NCBI GenBank assembly: GCA_026225945.1 | Contig: JAMJFZ010000770.1 | Span: 4,278,001 to 4,342,000 of the forward strand | DNA: 64,000 nucleotides | Source of the DNA: Cricetomys ansorgei | Lineage: Eukaryota > Chordata > Mammalia > Rodentia > Nesomyidae | Direction: 5' to 3' | Part shown: positions 31,732 through 44,920 of the stretch, one piece after another | Numbering within the stretch: the first letter of the stretch is position 1 | How the letters are laid out: each line of letters starts with the position of its first letter | The notes under the pieces: generated by a model | What the model saw: the letters and a program-made list of their open reading frames with translations, nothing else | The model's database searches: none | What the model was told of the DNA's origin: nothing | Made by a program: the position numbers and the translations under genes

Positions 31732-33149
31732 TAACGCTTCCTTCTCCTAAGCAGCCTCAACTGTTGAGCACCATGGCTGGAAAGGATGTTAGAGACGACT
31801 CTCCCAAGTTCCTGTTTTACACAGGAAAATGAGCAGCCCAAGAATACAAAATGACAGGTCTTCAGACTTGGGACAGCCTGGCTGGAGTGGGAATGTCTGG
31901 AAACCTGGGCTGATTTTTCCTTTTGTGGGCCTGGCTCAGCCGTGAGCATGGCAAGTGACAGGATACCCCAGTGCACTAAGCTACTCCCGCTTTACTCCCA
32001 GGCATTGAGCTCAGTCTTTCACCAGCCCATGCGGTTGATATTCGTGTTCTGTGGTTCGGCAAACTAGGCCAGTGTTGGGAGGCCACTGCTCACTCAGGCC
32101 ACCAGCTACTCTGAGGCTGGCAAGCTCTGGAGCTGTTGTTGGTTTCTTCATAAAGGCTGCATTTGTTCTCTCCCGCAGGCCTTCCTGCGAAGGTCCCCGT
32201 TGAGATTTCTGGGTCCCGAGCCTGAGCTCTCCCTCTTTTTTGCATCACCTCACTATGCTTTCAGCAGCTGGGTTCTGAGCACCTGTCGCCAAATGGGGCT
32301 TTTTGGATAGTCCTAGAACATGAAGTCTAAATTTAGTGCTGAGTCAGAGAACGGGCCTGACTTTGGCAAGAGGAGCCTCCATGTGGCTTTTGTGACACAG
32401 CAAAAACATCCGATACTCATGACTCCTTAGTGCTTAGTCACAGGCCAAAGTTCAAGCAGAAAAATGCTTCCCTGAGTCTCTGGCTTCAGGGGAAAAACGT
32501 TTTCCAAAGATAAGATGTTGGAAGCCCACAGATCTCAAGTCAGGGCCAACACAGATGACTAGCCTTAGGGGCATTGGATCCTAGGAATGGAGAAATTAAA
32601 CAAAATCCTAACTTGGGGCTCTGCATTCTTCCCCTACAAACAATAGCTAGATCTGGGAGAGCCCAGTGTTCAGGGGCTTTGTGTGAAGGCACCCATATCC
32701 TGCTTTCCTTCTCATTTCTGGTGGAAAACAGCAGGTGACCTGTGTACATGTTGTCATAGGCCTGCTCTATTTTACAGATCCAGGGAGAGGAACAGAACAG
32801 CGTCAGCCACCCTGATTCTGTGGGAAGTGATCAAGTCTCATATAATTGTCCTGCCTCCAGCTTCCCACATACAAAAAAGGTCATGAGACTTAAGTCGAAC
32901 TGGTCACCCATGTAGGCCTCTTGCACTGGATCCCACGCTTTAGAGTGGAGTCCAGCCATGTCAGATTTTATCTGTCTGTCCATCCATGCCTTCCTCCATC
33001 TGTCAGGCTGCTTCGCTTCTGGTCACTACATCATAGCAGACTCCATTAGCGCTGAGCCTGTGAGGACTCCAGTATGATCCGTGTACGACGCCTCGGACTT
33101 ATACTGAACACCTGTCAAGTCTCAAACTCACAAGCTGCTGCCTGAGATA

Positions 33150-33525
33150 CTTAACGTATCAAAGTGAACCTGGCTGCCAGGTTCTCCGACAGGGTGAATA
33201 CTCCTGGCTTGCATACCCCTGTCTCCTCTGAATGCTCCAGCCCAAGGGGCTGGGCTGCCTTTCCCTATAGAATTCCAGCCATTTTGGTTTTTCTCTCTCT
33301 TGCTTTCTTAATCTCTTGGCCTCCACTCCTCCCCTTCTTTCCCCCCACTACCCTTCACCTGGCCTGGCAGCTAAGCCTGGTCATGTCCACCTTGAACTCC
33401 CCCAGATGTCTCTGCCCCTGGCTGTGCTCTCCCTCATATCTACTCTGTTCTCCCTCATAGATACAATAAATGTTCTCCTCCACCACACCTAGGAGCAGTC
33501 CTATTCATTTCCTTTTTATTCATCA
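33150..33525 (+). mobile_element. ERV-type LTR, related to the one at 6445-6912
   Basis: The region is CT-rich, with 'ctctccctcatat' repeated just before 'acaataaa' (AATAAA at 33465-33470), then about 55 bases to 'catttcctttttattcatca'. The order and several words ('ctctccctcatatc', 'acaataaa', a T-rich end) are shared with the upstream LTR. The 5' boundary is a guess and no target duplication was found. It lies in the sense direction in Dlg5 intron 1. Confidence 0.5.
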
Positions 33526-34644
33526 GCACCATCCCTGAGTGATGCTTGAGAACCATGTGAACACGATCCATTCTTCTCGCAGGAGCGCATCTTCTCTCTC
33601 TTGTTCAGTCTCCACGCTTCTAGAAACACGAGTGCTGCCAGGCTTGTTTACCGTCTTACTGCCTCTCACCTGTTTTGTAGTTTCTAGGCTATGGGAAGGG
33701 ATGTTGTGTATAGAAACCTGCAAAATGATCACAAGTCAACAAAAGAAGGCTCTCGGCCTCTCTCCCCTATGGAATTTATCACCTCAATGAATAAATAGCC
33801 CCAGGTGAATGAGCAGGTGTCCAGTAGTACTGCTGAGCGGCTTGGATTCATGGGCAGGCACCTAAGGACGGGGAGAATGTGCGGTAAGAATGTGTGATAA
33901 GCTGTGATCCGGCTGGAAGGTGCTGGAGAGGAGGAAGGAAGGAGATAGGTTTGGTAAGGTAGTGCTCAAGGCAAAGGCAGACTGTTCTTCGAGACACAAC
34001 AGAGAGTTTTCTCTGTGAATAGAGGTCTGTATAGGAATTCAGAGCTTCTGAACAGGGCATTTACCCAGTAGACTTGGGAGATGCTAACAGGCCAGCCACT
34101 ACACCTAGCCATTCTTAGAGGCTAGAGGATTGTAGTTGATGGTGGTCTGGTTACACAAAAGGAAAGCCCTCTGGACAGAAGGGATGGGTGAGGACATAGA
34201 CCAACCGGCCTTCCTAGTCTTCTGAGTGGTATTGCCGGCCATCTGTAAGTGGAGAGTGGATTGGAAAGCTGGCTTTACCTCAAGCCTCAATGCTGGTTGC
34301 AGTGTTGGGACGGGAGCATCTGGGAGTCCTCTGCAGAGACTGTGATATGGTCCCGTGTGGGGGTCTCCTCCCTGGATAAAGGGATGGTAGAGCAAGGTGG
34401 CCAAAGGAAAGTGAGAGGCCCGTTCTCTAGTCTTGTCGCCATGGTAACTACCTATAATCTCTCTAGGTCTTGGTGTTCTGATGTCTGAAATGGAATCCAT
34501 CCTACCACCTCCCAAGGAAAGATGGTGAGGGGGTTGTCATAGGAAGTGGCCACACGCCTCTAGGTGCCGAGCAGCAACCCATCAGGAATCTTTGTGCAAA
34601 CTTAGAAATGAGGACACAAATAAGGGCTGCCAGAGACTTGGGAG

Positions 34645-34830
34645 TCATTTTGATAGACTTGAACTGAGGTTCTGGTATAAGGATAAACTGCTTTCCCTCT
34701 CTGCTTTAGTTTCCTTATCTGCAAAATGGGACGAGTTACGGGAGCCGGTATTGTGGAAATGAAGAAAGTTACTGTCTGCGAGCTTTTGCAAGTCGTCCCC
34801 AGCCCAAATGAATACTGAGTAAGCCCTGTT
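34645..34830 (+). repeat. MIR fragment
   Basis: 'ctctctgctttagtttcctt' followed by 'atctgcaaaatgggacgagt' is a close match to the MIR core. Confidence 0.6.
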
Positions 34831-35334
34831 GTTATTGCCACAAGCCCGTGGCTCAGTGCCACCCTGGGGCTGGAGCCTGGCAATGACTTTCAGGGGACTC
34901 ATGTCTCTATAATGTCACATTTAAAACAAGTTGTTCACCTAGATAGTGGTTAAAAGTTATCTGTGGAATCTTCCTTCTCAGTTCTGGTCCGAAACGAAGT
35001 GGTCATAGAGCTTGTATGTAAGTGTTTTGTGACCTTGAGTGCAACTTGACCTTGTGGGGACTCACTGAACAGGTGTCTATCACTTTTGATGTTGGCAGGC
35101 CATGTGGTGAGTGGCATGTGATACGAGTTTCACGTCGCAGGCATTGGTAGTAGGACCAGGCGATTGTAAATTAGAGTTGAGCCATTGCTGTCCACCTCAA
35201 CAGAGGGGCCTCCGTGGGAGGGGCCTGGTCCCTTGGAGCAGATGGAAGCAGTGGCTGCTTGTTGGTCAGGTGTCAAGTGGTGCTCCAGCAGCCTGTGGCA
35301 ACCCAGGGCCACACAGTCCCACGGTGGAGGCTTC

Positions 35335-35553
35335 TTTTTTAGATTTATTTTTACTTTATGTGATGAGTGTTTTGCCTGTGTGGATCCTGTGCATCACATC
35401 ATGCCGTGCCTGTGGAGGCCACAAGAGAGTGTCCACATCCCTTGGAACTGGAGTTACAGGTGGTTGTGAGCTGCCAGGTCATGCTAACAACTGAATCTGG
35501 GCCCTCTGAGAGAGCAGCAAATTCTTTGTCCACTGAGCCGTTTTTCAGCCCCG
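35335..35553 (-). repeat. B2-family SINE
   Basis: 'tttttagatttatttttact', 'ggaactggagttacaggtgg' and 'ccactgagccgtttttcagc' show a full-length reverse element. Confidence 0.93.
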
Positions 35554-36035
35554 ACAATGGAGACTTCTATGAATGACCAGTTGCTTTCATTTTGTGCCAT
35601 CTGTGCTTCCCCACGACAGATGCCTCTCTTGCTGTTCTCTGGCAGGTGTGGTAAGGGGCAACACTGAATGAAGCCTTGAGCTCTGGCCCTTCACCTCTGA
35701 GACTGGCAGGGACCAGGCAGCTGGAAATTGTCAGTGGCCATAGCTATGGGGCTGTGGAAACTTCTGCCTCAGCTACTGTGACTGCCCAAGTATTACTGGT
35801 ATGCCTTCAGCAAGGCTTTGCCCTGGGGATTCTGTCCTGAGGGTCAGCCCTGTCCCCCAGGTTCTCCTGCAAGTCTGGAGGGGCTGGTCCGGCACGCTCA
35901 CTGCCTTGTTTGTGTTAGAGAGGAGGCAGGAGAGCAGAACATGCAGATGGATGAGTTAGATTCTCCAGTCCCTGAGTACCACGGGACAGATGAGATGCAC
36001 ACATGGCAGATGACATCATGCACCTTAAAATTATT

Positions 36036-36185
36036 GCTTAGTTGAGTGTGGTGGTGCACACATTTAATCCCAGCACTAGGGAGGCAGAGGCAGGTAATCT
36101 CTGAGTTTGATACCAGCCTGGTCCCTGGCCTACGTAGTTCAGGCAAATTAAAACTACACTGTGGGCCCTGAGTCAAAACAGCAAT
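36036..36185 (+). repeat. B1 SINE, rearranged 3' end
   Basis: 'tgagtgtggtggtgcacaca', 'ttaatcccagcactagggag' and 'gataccagcctggtccctgg' are B1. The 3' third is diverged ('ggccctgagtcaaaacag'). Confidence 0.88.
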
Positions 36186-37080
36186 AACACAAACAATAAT
36201 TTAATGTTGGCAGAAGCATAAGCATCAATGAGCTGGGTGACATAGACGGCTAACACAGACTACCACCTATCTTGCAAGAATGCGAAGACTGTGCTCACAT
36301 ACTGGGTTTAAGAGGAAATAAGCAAGACAAGGGGAAAGAAACGGATTGCTTTCTTGCCGTTGTCCCTGAGGACCTCAGCTTTGCCTTGTTACTGGCCTCT
36401 GACCCTGTGGTGTCTGTGGGACTGGGCTCGTAACCTCAGGCAGATTGCTCACGCCAAAGGGGCCTTACCGGAGTGCTGTCCATGCTGATGAAGCCACCCA
36501 GAAGATGGGTGGAGCGGCTGTGGTTCAGTGTCCACAAAGGCGTTTTAGATAATCATCCAGGGGACTGTAGAGCAGGAGGTGAACTAGAACCCACTTTAAA
36601 CCTGGCATTGTGAACATGTGTCAGCTGGTCTTGCAAACCCACTTTATCTATCATGTTGGCCATAATAGAGGAGTATGGTGGTCCACCCTTTAAGACAGTT
36701 CATTGGAAAAACACTGCTCACTGTCACATGTTCATTAAGCTTATGATGCCATGTACTGCATGACACAGGGAACCGGGAAATTTTACCTTCAGGATGATAA
36801 AAATCCTCTTCGGGACCAGGAGCAGGCCTTTCAGGCTCCAGAACTTAGTACCTAGTGAGTCAGGGAGGGAATGAGCTTCCTTGCCTGGCTTACTCAAACA
36901 GAACCCCAGGCTCAGCAGGGAAGGGCCTCTGTCATGCTCTTGAGTAAAATAGATTACCATGTGTGATTCTTCCAGATTCTTCTATCAGTAACTGAACTAG
37001 GCTTTAGGTTTTACATCTGATGCTAGTAATTAAAATGAAAAGATTGCTTGTTTAAAAAAAAAGTACAGCTAGGTAACCTT

Positions 37081-37116
37081 AGTCTGAAACACTTTGGACT
37101 GGGCGTGTTTCAGACT
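37081..37116. other. Perfect inverted repeat (12-bp arms, 12-nt loop)
   Basis: AGTCTGAAACAC at 37081-37092 and GTGTTTCAGACT at 37105-37116 are exact reverse complements around a 12-base spacer. The flanks, including 'ctgatttgggaatatttac', look like an old interspersed repeat that I could not name. Without transcript or conservation evidence this is a structural feature, not an RNA gene. Confidence 0.8.
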
Positions 37117-37348
37117 GTAGAGTTTTTCTGATTTGGGAATATTTACGTAGATGTTACTGGTTGAAAATCTCCAGTCTTAAATCAAAAATCCTCCAGTATC
37201 TGAAACTTTGGAGTCAGGATGGTCAAGTAGTATATAGTTAATGATGGTTTTCGTAGAGACTTTGAAAGATGTACGGGATCAAAAAGGAAATAAGGCAGAC
37301 AGTCTTATTAAGCAAAACCCAACAACAAAAACCTGCCAGAAAGCCTTA

Positions 37349-37381
<33 letters not shown>

Positions 37382-37545
37382 CAAGAATCAGGGTGAGGTG
37401 GGCTGGTCCATGCCTGCTGCTCCAGCACTTGGGTGATGGCAGGAGATCCAGTAGTTCGAAGGCAGCGTTGGGTACATAGTGGGTTAGAGGCCAGGCTGGA
37501 GTATGTGAGACCCTGTCTCAACAAAAGAAAACAAAACAAAATTAT
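37349..37545 (+). repeat. TC microsatellite and B1-type SINE
   Basis: A TC run (37349-37376) precedes 'ctggtccatgcctgctgctc', 'cagcacttgggtgatggcag' and 'gagaccctgtctcaacaaaa', a diverged B1-type element. Confidence 0.7.
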
Positions 37546-37894
37546 AAAACATTCTTAAAAAAATGAGAAAGTGGATCGCATCAGATGATGTCCTCAACTG
37601 GTAGTCCACGTTCTCCACTTAAGTAATGCTCAGCTCCTTACACAGAGGTCCTTACCCACATCTTCACTCCTCTGATAAGCTCCTGGAAGTGGCCACATTA
37701 GGTCGATGGTGTGTATGTTTTCAGGGATGCAGGAACTGATCGCTGAGCTGAGAACTCATTGTCCTCTGAGCTTCCCCAGGCTCAGTCTTGGGCTGACTCT
37801 TTCAGAATCACTTGGGAACTCCTGAAAGACATCCTATCAAGCTTTCCAGAATCAGAACCCAGGGGTGGGCTGGTCCCCAGCAGGTCATTTTGCT

Positions 37895-38000
37895 CATTTG
37901 ATTATTTATTTATTTTGCAGTGGTGTTGGGGATGGAACCCAGGTCTCTGAAATGCTAGACAAGTGCTCTACCACTGAGCTACACCCTAGTCCCCAGCCCT
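37895..38000 (-). repeat. ID/B4-type SINE
   Basis: 'ggtgttggggatggaaccca', 'tgctagacaagtgctctacc' and 'actgagctacaccctagtcc' are the reverse complement of an ID head. Confidence 0.85.
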
Positions 38001-39511
38001 GTTGGGATTTGGGGAAAGATGTGTGGCATCTGCTCAATGTCTTCATCCATTTAAGAAGGGATGCAGAGGTTACATGTGTTTGTCATCCTCAGCAGAGCCG
38101 TGGTGTTAGTACAGGTCCAGGGCTAGGTGGCTGAGGTGGGCCCAGTTCAGGGACAGAGCTCTCTCATCTGTAAACTGGAAGTTTCAGAGTGGCTTTGATC
38201 AGTCTGAGTGCTCTAATGTAAACACATGAGTTTCTCTCATTGACATCACCACGTGAGAAGGATGTCACAGTTGGCTTTGGGACTGTGCTGCCAACTCTGG
38301 GAATTGAGCTCGGAGAGAAGTGGGTCAGGACAGAGGGCTCGTCTTTCTACCTCTTTCTCCCAAGGGATCTCTGGATTATACACCGTTGGAGCCAGGCACT
38401 GTGCTGCAGACCAGCCCACTCTGGCCTCTTGGACTTCAGCATCGAAGTAGCTGCAACTACATCTTATTGCTATGTCCTGTCTTAGGAATGAGGATGGCAG
38501 AGAGCCAGTATAGGAGGATGCAGCGGAGGCCCTGAGGCCCCGTTCAGGTATAGCCCCCACAGTTCACTGGGACCACTTTTCTCCTGCTATGTAGGAGTCT
38601 TCTTGGTGGCCATAGCTTCTTCACATGGGCCCTGCTGTGCTGTTGCTATCCAAAGGGTTCAGGTTTAGCCAGCCCGGGCTGAACTCTTTGCCAGTGTAAC
38701 TTTGGGGGAGGCTAGCTACTCTGTTTAGCACTTGTCTCAGGGAATGTCAGGTCTGCTGTGCCCGCCCTGTGTGTTGGGGTTGGTAAGTCTGGAGGGGTAG
38801 CATGTGTTTATTTCCTTATTCATGACTACATACTACATGGTGGTGATGTCAGAAGACACCATCCACAGCAGGAAGCTTTTGAACACCAGGAAACTGAGGA
38901 CTGAGAGGTTGTGTCCTCCTGAGGGTGGAGAAAAGACACCAGGGAGACAACTGTGAGGAAGATTTGATTTTGTTTTGAGGCACAACTGGGGTGAAGCACA
39001 ATCTCATGGAGGAGGTAACTTGAGAGCTGAGCTTTGAGGGTTGAGTTGAAGGTCATTATGTGACAGGTAGGTGTCTTCCAGCCAGAGAGGAAGGTTTTTG
39101 AGTGTGCAGTGCGTAACTGTGGGCACTAAGGTGACTGAACAGTGGCTGGGTCAGGGAGGAGATGAGTAGGAGGGAGGGCCTTGCCTTGGACCTGACCTCC
39201 AGATCTGCGTCTGCTGCTTCTGGACTACATGGCTTAGGCTTGTTGCTCATCTGTAGGGTGAGGTGGTAAGACAGACTTCAGTGGGTGTTGTTAAATGTAG
39301 GTAGGTAACACACAGCAGACATTCAGATAGCTCAACATGTGCTACTTTCCTTTAAATGCTTGGAGAGAGTTGTTGACTTTATCCCCACCTAGTATACCAG
39401 AGGGAGCCATGGAAGACTGTAGAGAGGAGGTTTGATAGTATGCCATCCCTTTAGTTAGTGTTCAGGTGGAGGGAATAAGCTTTGGGCATAGGGTTTTGGG
39501 GGTCGTTCTGG

Positions 39512-39895
39512 ATAGTTTTATGCCAACTTAATACAAGCTATAGTCATCTGAGAGGAGGGAACCTCAATTGAGATAATGTCTCCATAAGATTGGACTGTAG
39601 ACAAGCCTTTAGGGCATTTTCTTAATTAGTGACTGATGGGGGAGGGCCCAGCCCATTGTGGGTGGAGTCCTGGATTCTATAAGAAAGCAGGCTGAGCAAG
39701 CCTTGGGAAGCAAGCACTGCTGCATGGTCTCTGCATCAGCTCCTGCCCCCAGGTTCCTGCCCTGCTTGAGTTCCTTTCCTGACTTCCTTTGATGACGAAC
39801 TGTGATGTATAATGTAAGCCAAATAAGCCCTTTCCTCCCTAGGTGGCTTTGGTCATGGTGCTTTATCATAGTAATAGTAACCTTAACTAAGAGTG
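39512..39895 (+). mobile_element. MaLR (MT/ORR1-type) solo LTR, nearly intact
   Basis: 'ttatgccaacttaatacaag', 'gtcatctgagaggagggaac', 'ggcccagcccattgtgggtg', 'gctgagcaagccttgggaag' and 'gtaagccaaataagcccttt' to 'taaccttaactaagag' give the complete LTR order in sense orientation within Dlg5 intron 1. It is the best preserved of the four in this window. Confidence 0.92.
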
Positions 39896-40234
39896 GGCTG
39901 GAGATCAACATCAGGTTGGCACCATTATCCTACCCCTGGCTCTGCTGGCCGCTGGTAGAATGCTGGAGCCCTAGCAGAGGTTTTGGCAAGAAAGGCTGGA
40001 TTAGATAATGTATCCCTGGTAAGCTACTCCTGAGGTAGCCCACAGAGCTGGATACTTGCTGAGTGGGAATCCAGTCACGACAAGGAAGGTGAGTGTCATC
40101 AGTGGGCAGAGAGCTGGGCTAGAGTCTGGGCACACAGGGCACACTGGTGTGCCTGGACCATGGCCAACACTCACTGTGGTGCAGGGAACTCATGTGGACC
40201 CTTTATTAAATCCTCTAGCATTGGTAGAGAAAAA

Positions 40235-40350
40235 AACATCTGTACTGTTCTGCTTTACAGATGGGGACTGAGAGGCCAAGCTGCTTGCCCATCCCAAGCT
40301 AGTGAGTCAGGGTTTGTCTCCTGTCTCCTAGGGCTCAAGAGCACTCCATT
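40235..40350 (-). repeat. MIR fragment
   Basis: 'ctttacagatggggactgag', 'gccaagctgcttgcccatcc' and 'gctagtgagtcagggtttgt' match reverse MIR. Confidence 0.6.
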
Positions 40351-40411
40351 AAGCAGAGGTGGGAATTGAGCTACTTGGGAGTGGAATGAGGTTTGGAGTT
40401 GATTTCTTTTC

Positions 40412-40566
40412 CCCCTTTTTGTTTGAGACAGGGTCTAACTTTGTAGTTTTGGCTGGCCTGGAATTTACTATGCAACTTAGGTCAGACTGGCTTCAATCTC
40501 GTCTCTGTTCTCTAGTGCCAGCCTCCCAGGTGTTGTAATTACAGGAGTGAGCCACATGTCTAGCCA
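40412..40566 (-). repeat. B1/B4-type SINE
   Basis: 'tttgagacagggtctaactt', 'ggctggcctggaatttacta' and 'aattacaggagtgagccaca' are the reverse complement of a diverged B1-type element with extra bases in the centre. Confidence 0.8.
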
Positions 40567-40773
40567 AGGTTTGGAGTTTTTAGCCACCAGTTTCTGCTGA
40601 TAGGTTTCTGTCACCCTCAAGGCAGAGCCCCATAAAGGAGCTGGTTGTTGGTGGAACTGCTGCCTATGGCAGGCCTCCTGTCCTGTCCTGACTGTTTCAG
40701 GAGAGGTAGCCAGCACCTGTGTTGCTAAGGTGACAGGTTACATCTCAGCATTTTCCCATTTCCCCACATTTGT

Positions 40774-40775
<2 letters not shown>

Positions 40776-40812
<37 letters not shown>
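40776..40812 (+). repeat. TG microsatellite
   Basis: About 18 uninterrupted TG units. Confidence 0.97.
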
Positions 40813-40813
<1 letters not shown>

Positions 40814-41202
40814 ATACACTCTGTCAAAGTCCTTGGGACCATGTTCTCTAGCCTCTTGAGAGGCTACCTCGCTGAGTCACAAAGAGTTGCCTCTGTGTCC
40901 TGGATAACTGCAGGGGCCTCAGTGGGCAGTCCTCTGGTCTAGGAGAACTTAGGGACAGTGTGTCCTCCAGCTGATCTCTGATCAGCAGACATTACGGAGG
41001 AGTGGCCACCGAGGCAATTCTGCTTCCTTCTCCCTGATCAGTCAGGCTTCTCCACCCTGCTGAACTTGTTTGCCTGTACCCAAGCAGCCGGCAGACCTCC
41101 ACCATATTTGGGTGAGAGGAAGATCCTAGGACTGCTTCTCAGACCTTCAGGGGTTTCCCTTCTCAGACCTTGGTGCCAGCCTTAGGGACCCTGCACAGCC
41201 CA

Positions 41203-41203
<1 letters not shown>

Positions 41204-41278
<75 letters not shown>
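41204..41278 (+). repeat. CA microsatellite, 37 units
   Basis: Uninterrupted AC units for about 75 bases, the longest pure run in the window and likely length-polymorphic. Confidence 0.98.
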
Positions 41279-41280
<2 letters not shown>

Positions 41281-42351
41281 CAAGGTCCCTAAGCCCAGGA
41301 ACAGCCTGGTGTCTAGCCTGGTGACTCACATGCCCTGGGGAATTGCTTCTGCACTGATACCAGTTGGTGTCTTCCAGGGTCGAATTAAAAGAGCTAGAGA
41401 GCTGAAGCAAGCTTTAATAAGCAATCCCTGGGCAACTCTCTAGACTGCAGCCCTGGTCTAGTACCTCTGCTCCCCCCTCCCCCATCCCTTTCTCTCTCTC
41501 CTCCATGTCCCACCTAGAAGCCAGACAGTCAGGCTGTCTCCAGTTGCTGGTGCAAGCAGTCTCCCTTGTTCTGTCCACAGCCTCCTTTGCAGAGGAGTTC
41601 TTAAATCCTAGTGAGCATTTCTAACAGGACCACCTTCCTTTTCCTCCCTCTTCTGGCTAAAGAACAGGACCCAGGTCACTCCCTTCCAAGTGTGATGGGG
41701 AGCGGCGATGTGGAAAGGAATCCAGGTCTTTGGGCCGGGCAGGCTGCAGGGAAGTCCGGCCACTTCAACTGGGCAGGCCAGGTCAGATAGTCGTACGTCT
41801 GTCACATAGTCACTGCCCTCCCTGATGGAGGAGACTCTTCTGTCATGGGAAGGAAGGGGCTCATCTCAGCAGTAGCTGTGTGGACTGCTTTCAGTTGTGT
41901 TTGGGTGGCCCCACGCCCCACTTTATAGGGCAGTGAACTGGTGCAGGGAGCTCTGCCAGGAGTTTGACCATCATCAGGTAGGTATCTGGAGGCAAGGGGG
42001 CAGAGCATTCTGGTAACTTTGCTCTTTTTGGTTTACTTTCTATTTTGCAGTTAAGACATAGCACTATAAATTTTTCTTTATGCAGTATTTTTCTATTTGC
42101 GTACACAAAGTACAGTGGCCCTCATGCAATGTATTTGCCTGGTTTTAAACCAACAGTTAAATGACCTATCTGGGCTGTGGGAGTGTTTTCTTCAGGTTTT
42201 TCTTCTCTCTCCTCCTCCTGGCCCCTACTCTCTCCTCCCGGCCCCTACTCTCCCCTTCCCTCCTTTCTTTTATTTGTCTTGTTAACTTTCCCTTGGAAAG
42301 GAACTTGCCATGTTCCTTCCCTGGCTACTGGCTACCACATGCTAGTGGGAC

Positions 42352-42762
<411 letters not shown>

Positions 42763-43411
42763 AATAACATTTTGTTTTGAAAATTTCCAGAAAGGTCAGA
42801 AGGATTGGGTGGAGAAAGGTTCCATGTGAACAGCAATTGAAATGGGTCAGTCAGCTCTGAGAGATGGGAGAGTGCTGTTCTGGCGATGGATGGCCTCTGT
42901 TGCCTCTGCCAATTGGGTTCAGATCCCCGAATCCGGAGTAGGGAAGATGGGCACCACGAGGTGAGGTGTCCAGCGCGGTAACATGGCCAATCCCGGTGTC
43001 TCCGGTGGCAGCCCTGGGGAGAGTTCCCTTTTCTTTGTAAAGGGCAGGGCACCCTGGAATGGGTTCTCGTGTTTTGAGAGGCTTGTGTTTTGGAAACGGG
43101 CATGGTTCCTGGGAGCAGAAGCAGTTGAATATGGAGAAAAAGCACTTGTGTAGGCCTCATCTGAGTTCTCCAGGTTTAGCACCTGCTTTGGGGCCCCTTC
43201 TGCTTTCTCTCTCCCTTCTAGCGGTGTGCATCAGTTTTCCTGAGTAAGTCAGGAGACTTGTAGCCCTCAAGACATTTAACCTTAAACCCTGAAAATGTGT
43301 CACACCGAAGCATACTTGAAAGGGGACACTGTCCTTGTTTGGTTGACACATCTCTGTAGTCACATCCAACAATTTCAGCCCAGATCAGTCATACCCTCTA
43401 GTCTCTTCTCC

Positions 43412-43486
43412 CTTTCTTTTTGGTGCTAGAGATCGGGTCCAGGGCCTGTGCTCCTCCACTGAGCTGCAGTCACCCCTAGCTTTACA
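43412..43486 (-). repeat. ID-type SINE fragment
   Basis: 'gtgctagagatcgggtccag' and 'gtgctcctccactgagctgc' are the reverse complement of an ID head. Confidence 0.6.
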
Positions 43487-43611
43487 GTCATTTTAAACCT
43501 CTTGCCACCAATTGCCCTAATCATGCCTTGTATAGATTTTTTTTTTTGAAGCCTCTAATAAACATACTGCATTTGGTTGCTGTGCTAGTGTTACATTGAA
43601 AAAACAAAGTT

Positions 43612-43878
43612 TGCTGGGCGTGGCGATGTACTCCTTTAATCCCAGCACTGGAAAGACAGAGACGGGCAGATCCCTGAGTTGGAAGCCAGCCTGGTCTATA
43701 GAGCAAGTTCCAGGACAGCCAAGGCTACACAGAGAGACCCTGTCTCAAAAAACCAAACCAAACAAACAAAACAAAAACAAAGACAAAAAAAACCCAAAAA
43801 AAACCAACAAAACCACAGCAACAACAAAAAACAAATAGCAAAAACAAAAAACGGACTCAACCAAACCAAAACCAAAAA
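43612..43878 (+). repeat. B1 SINE with long AAC-rich tail
   Basis: 'gctgggcgtggcgatgtact', 'taatcccagcactggaaaga', 'gccagcctggtctatagagc' and 'agagaccctgtctcaaaaaa' form a young-looking B1. The tail runs about 120 bases as an A/C mix. Confidence 0.95.
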
Positions 43879-44842
43879 AGCCAAGTTGACTGCCAGCGAC
43901 GAGTGTCTGTGTTGGAGCACGTTATTATGATACTGATCTTTATACATGATTGCCCCCGCCCCTCACCACAGGCAGCTTAGAATCCTCAAAACTTGAAAAG
44001 TCCCTGAGACCAGCTCTCCTCTCTCTATTCTAGAGAGTTTATTGTCAAGACCCTGGAGATATTTTCCCAGTATGCCTGTGAGGTTGGCTCCTGTGATCTG
44101 ATTCTCTTTTGACTATGAAATGTGGGCCTGGACGGTTTGAACTGTCGTGCTGAATTTTCAAGTACCCAGGGCTGAAATATATCATTGCCTTGAGGATTAC
44201 AGGTCATGTGACCTAAAACAGAAAAGCCGGAAGCATTGTTTATGAACCTCGGAACTTTCCTCTACCTTTAGGGTGGGGTGGCTGGTCTTAGTTATCTTGC
44301 TTGGTCACACAACCTGGGGAAGAGGAAGGGCAGGATGGGCAGAGAGGAGAAGGGGAGGGAAGGGCATAAGCCTGCTTGGCCTGCTACACTCAGTCAGCTC
44401 TGTTGTCCAGAGCCTGCCCTGTGCCACTGCTGGAGAAGCCTCGTGGAGTGAGCCATCACAGCACTGGGTCAGGCTAGTTCACTGCTTCTCTTCCCCGAAC
44501 CCATAGCCACTTCCTGAGAGGCTGCCCTGAGGAGGACCAAGAAAAGAAGTGATGCCCGGATACTTAAGAACAGAGATACTTAGCGAGAGTGGCCTCATCC
44601 TCTGGATGGGAAAGAGCAGAGAGGGGTGCTAGTGTCAGATGTCAGAGGCAGGGTGGGAGCTAGGTTCTCTAACCACTGCCTGGTCACTGGGCCACACAGC
44701 AGACTTCTCTTGCCATTCTTAGGACTCATCTATCCAGACACCCACTGTGTCTAGGCTGAGAAGGAGAGAGCCATGGATTCACCTGTGTCTCTGGTCAGCT
44801 GCTGGATCACCCATTCACACAGTGCCCTCTACCTTGTTGATG

Positions 44843-44920
44843 TTTTGGTGCTAGGGAGAGATCCCAGGAACCCTTGCTGAGCACGTGCTCTGTCACCGAG
44901 CTGTACTTCCAGCCCTTACT
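44843..44920 (-). repeat. ID-type SINE fragment
   Basis: 'gtgctagggagagatcccag', 'gcacgtgctctgtcaccgag' and 'ctgtacttccagccct' are a reverse ID head. Confidence 0.65.
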
